NCBI GenBank assembly: GCA_037176885.1
Contig: JAWWNJ010000007.1
Coordinates: 310,001-374,000 of the forward strand
Reading direction: 5' to 3'
DNA length: 64,000 nt
Origin: Favolaschia claudopus
Taxonomy: Eukaryota; Basidiomycota; Agaricomycetes; Agaricales; Mycenaceae
Both the position numbers and the translations under genes were made by a program. A model generated the notes under the pieces. It was not told where the DNA came from, searched no databases, and saw only the letters and a program-made list of their open reading frames with translations. How positions within the stretch are numbered: the first letter of the stretch is position 1; each line of letters begins with the position of its first letter. This document shows positions 33,645-47,009 of the stretch, piece after piece.

Positions 33645-34992
33645 TTATTCAAGCTGGCTACGACGAAGCAACTCGATGTCTTCCGCCTTGTAGTCGTCTA
33701 AATAAACCACATGCCTCCCAAATCCACTGGTATTCCTGAACTTTCCCCTGCACATGCAAAATCGTCAGCGTAAATCTCGCAAGGAATTTCAGAGCAAAAC
33801 TCACAATCCACCACCCTTAACAATCGTTAACCCCGGCGGCGCCAACAAATGTGTCAACACCCCATAAGACGACTCTCCCAATAACAAGACATCGCTTCGA
33901 CTCAACACACGCAAATCATCCAACGCCTGGGTCTGCGGCGAATACAACAGCGTATATTCTTCCGCTTCCATATTGAGTAAAGCGATGACCGCGCGGTCGG
34001 CTTCCTCCATTGCGATTGTGATTTCAAGTGGGTTGGAGGAGAAGGCTCGGAGATCGGTGAGGATGCGCGCGATGTCGGGGAAGTTCATGGAGCCGTAGAA
34101 GTCGTGTGTGGAGATGTCGGTGCCGGGCGGAGGCGCGGTGTCGCCCCATCTGATGTGGATGCCGACGGACATTGGGCGGGAGGGGTTAGATGAGAAGGAG
34201 AGAGAAGGAGGGGAGAAAGATGATGAGGATGAGGGTGGTGGGATGAGGCGCGAGCGGACCCAGGGTATGATGCATCCGTTGAGGTTCTTGTGTGAGCTGA
34301 CTCAGACGAGATGAATGAATTTATGATTGAGAACGGATGAGAAGAACAACCCACCTCATCGACCTCTGTATCCAAAATACCCGTACAATCCGCCATTCGA
34401 GTTCTGACTTCGTCTAGCCTTGCGATCGCCGAGTCTTCCCCGGCACACCAGCCTCTAACGACAACGTCGCGGTCTTCATGAGGGATGAAGTCTTGCACGC
34501 GGCATGCTTTAGTGACGTTGAGCGTTTGGGATTCGGCGTTGGCGTTGTAAATCTCGGACTGCGAGTATCGGTGGTCCCAGACCTCGTTCCAGCCGAATGA
34601 AGTGACGAATCGAGGACTTGTGATAGCACGATACTTTGCTTGAAGTGTTGCAGTACTGACTATACTTAAGGGTAAAGTGGTTAAATTCAAATTTCGAATT
34701 TTAAGAACCGAAGCAATGTACGCACCCCCATTCCCTCTCCACCAAGCGGTCCCACTCTTAGATACATTCGGGGTGTTTGTTCTTCTGGAACTACGGCCGT
34801 CAGCGCCGGCGTACACAGCTGAAGCTGTATCTCCGCGAGTTTCGACTGCACATGCTCAGTCCGCACCGCGAACGAAAGAAATCCGACGACGACGAGTGTT
34901 GCAAAGACACATAAATAGGCGTAACGCCTCTTGTGTCTCCGCAGCGACGATGTCTTGCCTGCTGCGCTGGTGGGGAGGGCGTCGTACAACAT
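33645..34992 (-). pseudogene. GT copy 4, nonsense codon plus frameshifts
   Basis: Model: complement(join(33645..33747,33805..34296,34355..34784,34852..34992)). It shares the exon 2 nonsense codon (TAA at 34758-34760) with copy 1. A rearranged stretch at 34655-34705 replaces the FESDYFILTQ region and adds further stops. Single-base differences lie near 34286 and 34597. The C-terminus reads DIELLRRSQLE. HIRWGD and the SSYGVLTHLL segment are intact at the sequence level. This copy is unlikely to give a full protein. Confidence 0.7.
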
Positions 34993-35539
34993 GTCGCTGG
35001 GAATGCGGCTCAAAAGTCATGAGAGTATATATTGAAGCCGGAGGGATGTATTTAGCACTGGCAGGGATCGTGTGGCGGAAATAGTCCGGATGGACTGCGT
35101 CGAGGATGTGGCCAGAGATGAAGACATGATAGATTGACCTTGACGCCGAAGACATAGGGAGATTGTTCACGGGGCCGCCGCAGAAGGCAGATTTTGTTGT
35201 TTCTCATTCGTCCGCCTTGGGACAAAACTTTCAAGAAGACCGTGACCATGGCTATATTCGGTCTTCGAGGCAGTAAAAGACCGGGGTCCGGTGTGCGCCC
35301 GTGTACAAATCCTCGATATATGGCAGCTGCCAGAATGCTTCCGGATTTTGAAGGTCAAAGTAGAGGGAAAGCTGTAATAGACCGATTATGTCCGAATCTG
35401 ATGGAGGCCGAGGGTCCGAAACTCCGACACCCTCCTTCCGCTCAACTCTCATGTCGTCCGTCTGCAACCCTCCAGAGAATCTAATGTCGTCCGTCTCTAC
35501 GATACTACCCAACCATCGGTCTTCAAACTGCTCTTCTGA

Positions 35540-36450
35540 ATGGCGGATTCCTCAAAAGTCAAGAAAAAGGAAATTTCCGACAGGTCTTCTCACGGTGTTG
35601 TTTGTTGATTCTCATGCTTCTGCCAGCGCACTTCCCGAGCCTCAGCTCACTCAAAGTGCGTCCACTTGTCCCGCTCTCTCTTTCGTTTTCTCTGCTCACC
35701 CTTCTCAGCTTTCCTTCAAGCGCTTCCACCGCCCGACTCGATCTCCTCACTGACTCCTCTATCCTATGCAGCCGTCGCCGCCGCCGACGATACCTGATTA
35801 GCTCAGCTACCGCGCGCGCCGTCGGCGCTCGACGCTGCCACTGCGTCAATCGGTCGACGCGCCGCCCCTCGCTTGAAACGCCGGCACGCGGGCATAGCGA
35901 CCCTAAACGACGAGGAAAGCCAAGGTATGTCGCCGCTCCTTCTCCATTTCCGTTTGCTAACTCACCCAAATGACGCCCACGCCCGCCGTCTCTCCCACAT
36001 CCTCTATCCCCGCTCTCTTCCATACCCTCCGTCCCGCATGCGCACGCTACGTACCTCTAAAATCCCCGCCAAACCCTGTACTTCAAATCACACCGCCGCC
36101 GCCCTTCACTCCTGCGCCGCTCGCCCCGAATTCGGTCACGAACGAACTACTCAAGCTTCTTTCCCACCGCCGCCTCGTCCCGACCCCGCCCCTCGCATCC
36201 CGCCGCTCAAACTCGCGCCGTACAAGTCCCTTCAGGGCCCAAACGCGCTGCAAGAACGCGCTCGTCTCTCCCACGCCCACTCTACCCCGCTCTACCCGAC
36301 CCCTTCGACCACGCCAACCCGCGGTACGCGCAAACGTACCGCTCAATTCACAAGACCTCCCGTCGGCTCGTTACGCGCAAGCGCCCGGGCGCCTAAATCA
36401 CAAAATCCTCGAATTAGCTTCTGCGCGCGCGGTAGAACTTGGGATAACGT
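35540..36450 (+). other. P-A copy 2
   Basis: Near-identical to P-A. Small indels near 35671, 35798 and 35938 change which frames are open. The shared stop GGGCGCCTAA ends at 36396. Confidence 0.4.
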
Positions 36451-36519
36451 ATGTACGTACCGTCTCAGTAGTAACCTTTGAATCGAAAAATTTGTTCAAG
36501 TTAACATGCTTTTCTGTGC

Positions 36520-39500
36520 GAATCGAGTCAACGGATCGAGTGAGTTCAAGGGAATGAAGATTTCTTGCATTGTAAAATCAAATACGCCAATGGTGCTCTG
36601 CAACGAATCGGAACGAGACGGGGACAAAATCACTCACAGGATGATTTGAAGTCCGGTTACGATAAGCGACTAAGGACACTGTCGAGTGCATTGAACTCAA
36701 AATCGATGAAAGAGAATCAAACGAAGACTCACGGCAGCTTGCACACAGAGTCGGGCGGGAAACTGACGATTCATAGGGAATAATCAAGATCAAGTCAGTA
36801 AGAATTTAGAAACTATGGAATTGAATCGATTGCGTACCGGCCGTTATTGCGCTAAACGGTTGCAACGCGGATGTTGGTGGTCGAGTCTCGAAGAAAATGG
36901 TACTGTTGAAAGAGAGGTTAGTGACAGATTTGAATTGAGACTTGAATCGAGATACATACATAGATGAACGGACTCGACTGACTTTGAGAAATTCGACCCG
37001 ATGCTCAGCTCAAGCAACTCGAGGGTGAAGGATCGGTTATACCGATAAAGTGAACCCGAAACAAGAAGTAAGTTAAACACCGACCTTCAATCGAGCTCGA
37101 TCTCGATTGATACTTGAACGAGATGAGATGGCGACGGTGTCCGAATTTGAAATTGAATCTGCCTCGACGCGACTAGAACTAAACTTCAAATCAGTAATCG
37201 AAAAGAATGTAAAGACGTTAAGGGCAACTCACCTCAACCTGACTTCACAAACAAGATTGAAGGTTAGGGTAAGTTCAAAGTCGAGTCAAGGATTGGTTAT
37301 GTACCTGTTGTGAGAACTCAATTGGAAATGCGCACGCGCGCGATTCAAATTAACCCGCCATAGTCACGGCCTTCAAAAGATTCAATATTGAAGTCAGTGG
37401 GTCAGAGTTTCGACTATAAGAACGGAATCAACTTACAATACGAGCATAGTCTCGGCATTATAATGAAAGAGATTGGGCGCACTTGGGACTTGAATTCAAA
37501 CGGGCATAGTTTCGGCCTGCATAATGGAAATAATGAAGTCAGCGTAACTTCGAGCGGGAAGGGAAATGTGAGAATCATTGCGCACCGACATAGTTTCGGT
37601 ATACAACGGTAGTTTCGGTATACAACGGTATGGAGTAGTTGACGGTTGAGGGCTGGGATAAGGATTTAGTTAGTGAAGTAGTAAAGTTGTAAATGAACGG
37701 AATTGCGCACCTCAGATCTCAAATTCAACCTCAAACTCGAAGTTCCATTACATCCATGCCTTCAGTCCTTCAAATGAAACGTTGATCAAGGACATCCTAA
37801 ATGAATACAGTCAGTAGACTCTGACTATTAAGCTGACCTGTAACTCACCGACGCGCCGAATTGAGCCGAATATGCGACGATACTTTCGATATTGAGGTCA
37901 GATAGTAATTGAAGCAGCAAAAAAGATCGTACTCACCTTGATGATACTAACCCATGTTCATTGTAATCAACCAACATTCGTAACACAAGTCAATCCTGAA
38001 CGAATTGGTCAATGAACGAAGACAAAGAAGTGAGAAACAAAAAGTCGGCTCACCAGGGATCCCCGAGTCAGCGCCGAAGTCAATCCAGGTAAGAGTTTGA
38101 AGTGTTAGTTGAATTGAGTGCGTCCCATTGAGGTATAGATTCAATGAGACTACTGAAACAGTCAGAAGTCGTTGATAATAGCGGGTAATAGAACTTACCT
38201 GGACAGCCGAATGTGCATCTAACGAAGCTATTCAAAGGTCAGTCATTCAGAGTTGAAGTCGATACAAGAAACTCACTTACCTTGCGCACCCAGTCAAAAT
38301 GTGCATCTCATGCATGCCGGAAACGAATACAAACTGGACCAAAAGTCAATAAGGGCTTGAGGTAAGTATTCAAAGGAATTGAAATCACTCACCTTAGACC
38401 TATACAAAGTCATCGGAATCTGACTTGAAGGTTGGCGTTGAAGGGAGTCGTAATATGCCCCTCAGAACCGAACAGAATAAACAAAAAGAAGCTCAATAGA
38501 AGGTTAGCAAGAGATTTGAACGGTCAAAAGCGAGACCTTACTTCGATTCAAGGTTACTATTACTGTAGAAGAAAAGTTGTTACAACGGTGAACCCGGAGA
38601 GAAAGCGAAGTACTGGAGCAAGGTATAGAACCTAGAATTAAAGTAGAATGTTAGTTAGTTGACTGAAAGCAAGAGTGAAGTCACAAACGACAAGTCATTG
38701 ACTGGAGAGTCAACGATGAAGTCAAGCACGGGCGAAGCCCGAATAAACCCGAAGCCGAGTTGAAGGGCGAAAGCGTCGAATTGAAGGAATCGAAAGGGAA
38801 ATGAAGAGTTTTGAAGGCAAGTGGAATAGAGTTTTGAATGGAAATAAGTTGTATATGATGAGGAAAGATGGCGGGAGGGGGGGTGGAAAGTGGGCGGTCA
38901 ACCCATAATCAAAATCAACGAGATGAGCTCACCTTTAAGCCCTTCCCCCGGCCCTCCTACGCTAGCCTGCTCACCAAATCAACCGAGAATCCGTCGGGAT
39001 CGACAGAGCGTCTTGGGAATTGCGGAGCTCCGAGCCATTCAGTCGGAATGAGCTTGAAATGGGAGAAGTCGCGGCGAACTCGAAAGTATTCATAAGTTGG
39101 CAACCAGATCCACGGAAATTCCACGCACGTCAAGCAACATCCGTGTGACTAATGATGTGACATTCAGGGTCGTAACGCCGGGGTGGAGGGGGGCATGAGT
39201 TCGAAAAAGCAGAGGGTTGAGATAGGGGTGAGTATGCGTTGGAGGCGTGAAGACGAATCGACGAGCTTCAAGACTTCGGGAGCAGCAAGATTCAGTCGCT
39301 TGAAGAAGATTTTGGATGTCAAGAACCGGAGATGTCAGCATGATGCCCCCATGGAAGCGAGGTGTTTTGCAACACACCTGAATTCATCCGGTCTCAACTC
39401 CGCTCCAAATTGCTCCGATCGCTCCAGAACATTCTCCGACGTCGCGGGTAGTCATTCGTTACAAGCCCTGCATTTCCTGAGTCATGCTCCGTGGGTGTAG

Positions 39501-39985
39501 GCCGTGTAGACGGTGATTTTCGAAAATGTGCGCAATTGCCTGTTTTGCCGTTTTGCGGGGGTTCCTGAGCAAAGTAAGGTCAGATACAGACAGTCTGGAG
39601 GCAGAAGTATGTAGAGGTACACACCTGAGCTGTGAGGGCAGCGAAATCCTGCGCGCGCAGATGTCGATGGTGGTGGTAAAAGCCAATGTTCGGAATTTCC
39701 TATTCGAGTGAGAATATTGTTGATCTGATCGCAGCGGCCAACACCGCCACGTTTTCCTCGTCTCTTCCTCCTCTGGCCCCGCCCAACGCTGGGTCAACGC
39801 GGCATTGGGCGGCCTGGCTCACGGTAAGGACAGGCCGGCTTTCTGGGGCCTTTCCTGGCCTTTCGCTGGCAGAATATCCCCTTGGGCTTGATAAAAATCT
39901 TGACTCGGTTCACAACGACATCTGGGTCCTACTTCGTCGATTTCTTGGGGTTACTTTGAAATCCAGCGCGATCTGTCGGCTCGAA
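36520..39985 (-). ncRNA. Q-A copy 2
   Basis: Near-identical to Q-A with the same splice signals. A short patch near 37816-37832 is replaced relative to 8541-8556. Confidence 0.5.
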
Positions 39986-40382
39986 TAGATCAGAGCTCGG
40001 TTTTTCAACGAAATTGTCGCTCTCTTCTGCCTGCTGGCTCTTCTCGCCGAGTTCTGGGTGTAAACAAATTAATGGCTATTATCTCAGTTTTGCAATCTAC
40101 AACGTTTTCTTGCAACTTTCCCTACTGGCCCATACAGGCCATACCGCAAATCATTCGAAGCTGTCAAGCCTATTACTAGGGTCACCGGTAGCGGGCAGAT
40201 CGCCGCATCAACCGTAATTTTGTTGGTTGAGCTTTTGATGAAGTCACGGAAAATGTACGTGGGGTTGATCCATTACGACCCCATTCCCTCTTCTTTCCTT
40301 ACCCTCACCATCCCCCCACTTCACCCACCTTTCCCCCCCACTTACTTCCCATGCTCCTCCATCCATTCAAAGTCGAATCAAC
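39986..40382. promoter_or_regulatory. divergent region, monomer A copy 2
   Basis: Matches 10711-11104. Confidence 0.3.
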
Positions 40383-41326
40383 GTATGTGAAGTCTGTTCT
40401 TCTCTGTACCAAAGATGCTGTTTCTAACGCTCTTTTCAGCCCTTTTTCTCCAGGATTTTGGCCGCCGGCAGGCAAACCCCGCCCCCGACGTGTAAAGCAG
40501 CGTCCCCGCCCGTCATTCATCACCTCCGTTGTCGTTCGGCGCCGCGGAGCGGCGCTATCCTTTCTCTCCAGGTAAGTATTTGAGTACTCCATTTTCCCTC
40601 AATCTGACACGACATTTTCAGAGTTTTTGGCCGCCGGCAGGCTAATACTGCCCCCGACGCGTACAGCAGCGGATTCCGCGCGCACCCATCAAATCTTTGG
40701 TTGTTGCCGTCGTCACGCCGCGCAGCGCAGCGGCGCTATCGCGTCGACACGACGTATCACCATCCCGCAAGCGGGACTTCAAGTGAATTATTTGTTCCTT
40801 GCCTTTTTCACTCATTTTGACGCGTTTTTTCGAGGGTTTTGGCTGCCGGCAGGCAAAAGCTCGCCCCCGACGCATATAGCAGCGGGTTTGGCACCCACCC
40901 AACAAGTCCTCTGCTGTTGCCGTTGTCACCGCCGCGCCGCGCAGCGGCGCGCATAGCTTTGACACGACCTATCGACGTCCCGCGAGCGGGACTTCAGCTG
41001 AGGTACTTACCTTTCCTTTACTTTTTTCATGCTTTTCACGCGTTTTTTTCAGACGTTTTGGCTGCCGGCAGGCAAATACCCGCCCCCGAAGCATCAAGTA
41101 GCGGGTTCTCCAGCTGTTCTCCAAGACTTTCGTCAAACTTTCGTTGTTGTTGCCGCAGCTGCGCCGCGCAGCGGCGCTATACCCTTTGACTAGACGTATC
41201 GCCGCCCGGCGAGTCGTTGTTTTGGTGAGCTTGATTTCCTGTGACTTACGATTTCTTCTCTTACTCTTTTTACCAGAATTTTGCAACTTACGGAAGTTTT
41301 TCTTGACGTCGGTTAGTTTGGGTGAG
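40383..41326 (+). ncRNA. R-I-A copy 2
   Basis: Same exon and intron order as 11105-12049, with one C missing near 40717. Confidence 0.6.
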
Positions 41327-41372
41327 GTAAGTATTCCCTTCTTTTGTTTCAAGTCTTTACCCCAAGCCGTCG

Positions 41373-41839
41373 CAGGACCCCTGACTATACCCTGGGAGCC
41401 TAGCCCACTTTCCGGACAAAAATCGCAAATTTTGGCCCAAAACCTAGGTCCCAACCGGACAAAATATCACTCTGGCTGCGGGGGTAGCTAGGTCCTTGGT
41501 CCGGACAAAAGTGCTGGGGCTGAGGCACAAAATTTGAAATTGTGTATGGATATCTTGGTCTAGCGGTATGAGCTTCGGATAGTAGTGTTGTGCGGGTTCG
41601 AGTCTGGCTTTTGCCTCTTATTTTGCGTCTTTTTAAAAATCACGCAATTTAGCTAAAGCTGTAACCATACAAATACAATCATCAATTTTTGCCGAGTATT
41701 TGAAAATCGTCTCCCAATCGTCTCCTCTCTTTTTTGTCCGGACAAAAATCCCAACTTTCGCCCAAAATTTGTCCGGACAAAAATTGGCCAATCGGGCTCC
41801 GGCGGGACCTAGCCTCCAAAGGCATTATCAGGGGTCCTG
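41373..41839. mobile_element. hAT-like non-autonomous element in monomer A copy 2
   Basis: Same element as at 12096-12561, with the same flanking CCGTCG repeat and one extra A in an A-run. Confidence 0.65.
41550..41613 (+). ncRNA. tRNA-Pro-like remnant, second copy
   Basis: Same sequence as at 12272-12335, carried along in the trimer duplication. Confidence 0.55.
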
Positions 41840-42040
41840 CCGTCGCCATGTCACGCGTGTCGGGTTACTTGACGTATCGACATCCCGCGGGCGAGGTGTT
41901 CCTCACATAAAGTGAGCGACTTCTCATCTCATCCTTTGGTTCAACTCTCATTCAACTCAGTGTTGCTGTCGCCGCAAAGTCGACCTCGACTTCAAACCTC
42001 GATATTTTGACGTCCGCCAAGCGACGTCTCCTTCCCCATT

Positions 42041-42792
42041 GTGCGTACGTTTTCGCACTCATCCTCTATGCATTTGTACTCACTTACACCACCAGAATTC
42101 AAAAAATTTCCGCTGCGCGGCCTTCATCATCAACTTGAACATCAACCCCCAAAATCAAAATTCAATTTTTGTGCGTCCGCCGAGCGACGCTTTCCCCCGG
42201 TAGTTGATCAGGTATGTTTCTCCTCTCTTCCTTCTTGATTCCTCGCTAATCCCAGAGCTCTAGAGAATTTCCTTCCCGCTGCGCGGGCATTCCTCGACGC
42301 TGACACCCCATTTCGGAAATCCGAGATTTCGCGCTCCCGCGAGCAAGGTTTTGAGCTTGGTGGTATTTAGGTGCGTACTATCACTCTATTCCATGTCCTT
42401 CCGTGCTAATCTTTAGTGCTCGATTTCTTTTCAATTTTTTTTTTCTTTCCGCTGCGCGGCGCACACTCAAACCATCAAGGCCAACAACGTCAAATCTCTG
42501 GACTCTTCAAGACTCGATTCTTTTTTTTCGCTGCGCGGCTGCATTCGTGCGTACGCTACGCTTTCCACTCTATTCTTCTTCAACCTAACAAATTCCTCTC
42601 CAAGTCCACATTTTCTTAGGCTGCGCGGCGCCGTCGACAAATTCAAATACTTCAACTTTCCAGCCTCTTGAAGTTCTTGTCTACAGCACTGATTTGGTGA
42701 GTTTTCCTTCTCCATATTCTTGCTTTGCTGACTCTGAGAATCTGCCCATGGCCTCCAGCGCTTCAAGTTCACCCGGATTTCAAATTGACGAG
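42041..42792 (+). ncRNA. R-II-A copy 2
   Basis: Same order of exons and hairpins as 12763-13513. Differences lie mainly in T-runs and C-runs. Confidence 0.55.
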
Positions 42793-43134
42793 GTAAGCAC
42801 CGACTTCAAATTTTCTACTACGTACAAGTTCAGGGTCTTTACCCCGTAGTCAGTAGATCTAGATCTGTAAATTTGAGATCTCCGCCGTAGATTAGCGTCG
42901 GCAGACTGTCCCCCAAACGGAGCGGGAAACGGGCTTCGCAAGGGTGTAAAATTCAAATTTTCTTCTCGGTTGGAGTTGTATGTAAATAGTGAATAAACCC
43001 CTTTGAGAACAGCTCCGAAAAGATATAAGTTGGAGGCTGGCAAGTCGCTTGCGACCTTGGTCGCGCGGCGAGCTTAGTCGTGCGGTGAGCGTGGAGGTGG
43101 CTGGAAATTGCCTTTTTGGAGGTCAAAGCGAATT

Positions 43135-44972
43135 TTATTCCAGAAGCAACTCGATATCCTCCGCCTTGTAGTCGTCTAAATAAACCACATGCCTGCCAAA
43201 TCCACCGGTATTCCTGAACTTTCCCCTGTACAAGCAAAATCGTCAGCGTCACGCGTAACAATATGTACAGTCGCACGGAATTTCAAATAAAGCAACTCAC
43301 AATCCACCACCCTTAACGATCGTCAACCCCGGCGGCGCCAACAAATGCGTCAACACCCCATAAGACGACTCTCCCAATAACAAGACATCGCTCCGACTCA
43401 ACACACGCAAATCATCCAACGCCTGGGTCTGCGGCGAATCCAACAACGTATACTCCTCCGCTTCCAAATTGAGTAAAGCGATGACCGCACGGTCGGCTTC
43501 CTCCATCGCGATTGTGATTTCAAGTAGGTTGGAGGAGAAGGCTCGGAGATCGGCGAGGATGCGCGCGATGTCGGGGAAGTTCATGGAGCCGTAGAAGTCG
43601 TGTGTGGAGATGTCGGTGCCGGGCGGAGGCGCGGTGTCGCCCCATCTGATGTGGGATGCCGACGGAAAGTGGGCGGGAGGGGTCGGATGAGGAGGGCAGA
43701 GAAGGAGGGGAGAAAGATGATGATGAGGGTGGTGGGATGAGGCGCGAGCGGACCCAGGGCATAATACATCCGTTGAGGTCTTGCGTGAGCTGACTCACAC
43801 CAGATTGAGTGAATTCATGGTTGGGAAGCGAAGAACAACCCACCTCATCGACCTCTGTATCCAAAATACCCGTACAATCCGCCATTCGAGTTTTGACGTC
43901 GTCTAGCCTTGCGATTGCCGAGTCTTCCCCGGCACACCAGCCTCTAACGACAACGTCGCGGTCTTCATAAGGGATGAAGTCTTGCACGCGGCATGCTTTA
44001 GTGACGTTGAGAGTTTGAGATTCGGCGTTAGTCTGTTGTTGACCGCGATCGCTTGCACGGTCGCCCGTGTTATTACCAATCATCGGAGTTTCAATATATT
44101 CACACGCCTTGCTCCTTGCTTTCACCCTTGTGCCGCCTCCATAAGCAAACTTTTGCTGGGGAAATACCTTCTACAATATATTCTAACAGGTCTATCAAGT
44201 AGAATTTACAATTTTCGCTCCCCAATGAGCCTAATTGAACGACCTGTGAGTTTGACAGGATTTGTCAGCAGGTTCTCAATCTCGTCGTTACCTGAATATT
44301 TTGTCTAGATTTGACTGACAAGACTGTTCATTTGCAACGAAGGAAGGTCGTGCAGTCAAATTTTTGCTTAAAACGCGCTTAAAGCCATAAAAAGGAGCCC
44401 AAGAAATTTCTGATTATGTAATAAGGCGGGCGACGCATCGGCCGATGCACCTTCTCAACAGACTACAACAACCGCAGGTACGAGGATAATTTTTGTTGTA
44501 GCGTCTGTCTACGAGAGACTAATTCGGCGTTGGCGTTGTAAATCTCGGACTGCGAGTATCGGTGGTCCCAGACCTCGTTCCAGCCGAATGAAGTGACGAA
44601 TCGAGGACTTGTGATAGCACGATGCTTTGCTTGAAGTGTTGCAGTACCGACTGTGTAAGGATAAAATAGTCCCTTTCAAATTCAAGGGAACCGAAGCAAT
44701 TCACACACCCCCATTCCCTCTCCACCAAGCGGTCCCGCTCGCAGATACATTCGGGGTGTTTGTTCTTCTGGAACTACGGCTGTCAGCGCCGGCGTACACA
44801 GCTGAAGCTGTATCTCCGCGAGCTTTGACTGCACATGCTCAGTCCGCACGGCAACGAGAGAAAACCGACGACCACTAGTGTCGCGAAGACGCATAGATAG
44901 GCGTAATGCCTCTTGTGTCTCCGCAGCGACGATGTCTTGCCTGCTGCGGTGGGGAGGGCGTCCGTACAACAT
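43135..44972 (-). pseudogene. GT copy 5, partner of copy 2 with the same MITE
   Basis: Model: complement(join(43135..43225,43301..43789,43844..44767,44835..44972)). It has the same MITE at the same base as copy 2, so the insertion predates the trimer duplication. Extra one-base indels not found in copy 2 lie near 43652 (extra G), 44587 (missing A), 44853 (missing A) and 44962 (extra C). Confidence 0.7.
44029..44521. mobile_element. MULE-type MITE in GT copy 5
   Basis: Same element at the same site as in copy 2, 2 bp shorter. The 9-bp duplication is at 44020-44028 and 44522-44530. Confidence 0.75.
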
Positions 44973-45530
44973 GTCGCTGGAATGCGGCTCAAAAGTCATG
45001 AGAGTATATATTGAAGCCGGAGGGATGTATTTAGAACTGGCAGGGATCGTGTGGCGGAAAATAGTCCGGATGGACTGAGTCGAGGATCTGGCCAAAGACA
45101 AAGGCATGATAGATTGACCTTGACGCCGAAGACATAGGGAGATTGTTCACGGGGCCGCCGCAGAAAGCAGATTTTGTTGTTTCTCATTCGTCCGCCTTGG
45201 GACAAAACTTTCAAGAAGACCGTGACCATGGACCGGTCTAGAGCTATATTGGGTCTTCGAGGCAGTAAAAAGACCGGGGTCCGGTGTGCGCCCGTGTACA
45301 ACTTCCGGATTTTGAAGCTTAAGGCAAGGCTTAAGGTTGGCTTAAGGTCAAAGTAGAGGGAAAGCTGTAGAGACCGATTATGTCCGAATCTGATGGAGCG
45401 GAGGGTCCGAAACTCCGACACCCTCCTTCCGCTCAACTCTCATGTTGTCCGTCTGAAACTCTCCAGAGAATCTAACGTCGTCCGTCTCTACGATACCACC
45501 CAACCATCGGTCTTCAAACTGCTCATCTGA

Positions 45531-46986
45531 ATGGCGGATTCCTCAAAAGTCAAGAAAAAGGAAATTTCCGACGGGTCTTCTCACGGTGTTGTTTGTTGAT
45601 TCTCATGCTTCTGCCAGCGCACTTCCCGAGCCTCAGCTCACTCAAAGTGCGTCCACTTGTCCGCTCTCTCTTTCGTTTTCTCTGCTCACCCTTCTCAGCT
45701 TTTCTTCAAGCGCTTCCACCGCCCGACTCGATCTCCTCACCGACTCCTCCGACGAACGCACCGACTACGTCAGCCAACGAAATCGTCGCGATGGAAACAA
45801 GGTGCGTCGTCACCACCTCGTTTGGCTCCCCACTTGACTCACGCATGCTCTCTACGTCGAGTGCCAACGCTTACCTCGTCACCGTCGACTGCCACCCGTG
45901 ATCAAAACTGCACCCAGCGCGCTTCTTCAAAACGTCGTAAGTATCTCTCCTTGAAATAAAGAGAAATCAAAATATGCTTACCTTCCATCTCATAGCAATT
46001 TTTCCGGTCTCAGTGCCCGTCCCCGCCCGGTGGAACTGACTCGCCGCCACTGCGCAGTACGATTCTCGGCTCGTTTTTGGGCCGTGGCGCCCCCGCAATT
46101 CTTCTCAATCGCATATCGACGTATCGAATCTCAATCTCCACCTCGCTGTACCGGGCAGAGAGCTCAGCCCATCGCCTCCAGCGCAGCCCAACGCCTCACC
46201 CGAAACTGTGGAGATGTAAACACGTACCCGTGCAGCATAAAGGTGCGTCGTCGGCGACTCGTCGCCGCTGATTTCTACTCACGCATTCACGTCTCGACCG
46301 ACGCCGCGCACAGACTCTCTCGCTGCCCCGCCCTCCTCTCTAATGTGGCGTATCTACCTACGCCCTCGGCACACACCGAGAAAATCACAGGTGCGTCGCC
46401 ACACCTTTCTCCGCTTCTCACTCATACAAGGCCACCGCCGCCGTCTTCCCTCTCCCGCACCCGCTCTACTCCACGCTTGCTTACTTTCGAGTCGAGCCTG
46501 TTGACGACCCATCGCCCGGATTCCGCATCATTCCCGCATGGCGCGACACTTTCTCTCGGCTCCGCTCTTCCGCCTTCTCCACCGTTCGACGTCGCCGACA
46601 TCCCGCCCCGCCTACGCCGCGTCCATCCGGAATATACATCAAAACCCCCACCCCGTTCCCGCTGCCGAATTGCCTCCCGCTTCCTTCACGACTGACGTGT
46701 CAAGACTCTCTCCTCCGGCCGCTCTCCACCGTCTCCAACGCGCGGCAAGAACGCGCTCGCCTAGATGCGCGTCGCGTCTCTCCCACACCCACTCTTCCCC
46801 CGCTCTCCCGACCCTTTCGACACCGTCCGCTCCAACCCGCGGTACGCCCGCAAACGCGCCGCTCAACTCACAAGACCTTCCCGTCGGCTCGTTAGCGCAA
46901 GCGCCGGGCGCCTAATTGTCAAAATCCTCGAAATGGGCACGGACACGCCGGCGCACCGTTTGTATGTACCGTCTCAGCAGTTATAG
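45531..46986 (+). other. P-B copy 2
   Basis: Near-identical to P-B. Single-base losses near 46088, 46194, 46586 and 46725 break the 280-codon frame seen in the first copy, which argues against that frame being translated, or for sequencing error. Confidence 0.4.
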
Positions 46987-47009
46987 CTACTCGATCAATA
47001 AATCCGTTT

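Larger units (their letters stand above)
6167..35440. repeat. higher-order repeat: first A-B-C trimer (29,274 bp)
   Basis: Position 6167 (CTCAACTCTCATG) matches 35441, and all features from there recur at an offset of 29,274 to 29,323 up to the right edge. The trimer consists of three related but clearly different monomers, A, B and C. Matching monomers in the two trimers are nearly identical, while A, B and C differ strongly in the Q block. This is the layout of a higher-order repeat: monomers diverged first, then the trimer was duplicated. The second trimer (35441-64000) is cut by the window. Confidence 0.9.
26437..35440. repeat. monomer C, copy 1 (9,004 bp)
   Basis: Contains P-C, Q-C, R-C and GT copy 4. 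Its Q block shares long identical stretches with monomer A (for example 28712-28860 against 8116-8270), while R-C is closer in style to R-B. Confidence 0.85.
35441..45431. repeat. monomer A, copy 2 (9,991 bp)
   Basis: Near-identical to 6167-16155, including both inserted elements at the same sites. Most differences are one-base indels. A short patch near 37816 differs by several substitutions from its match near 8541. Confidence 0.85.
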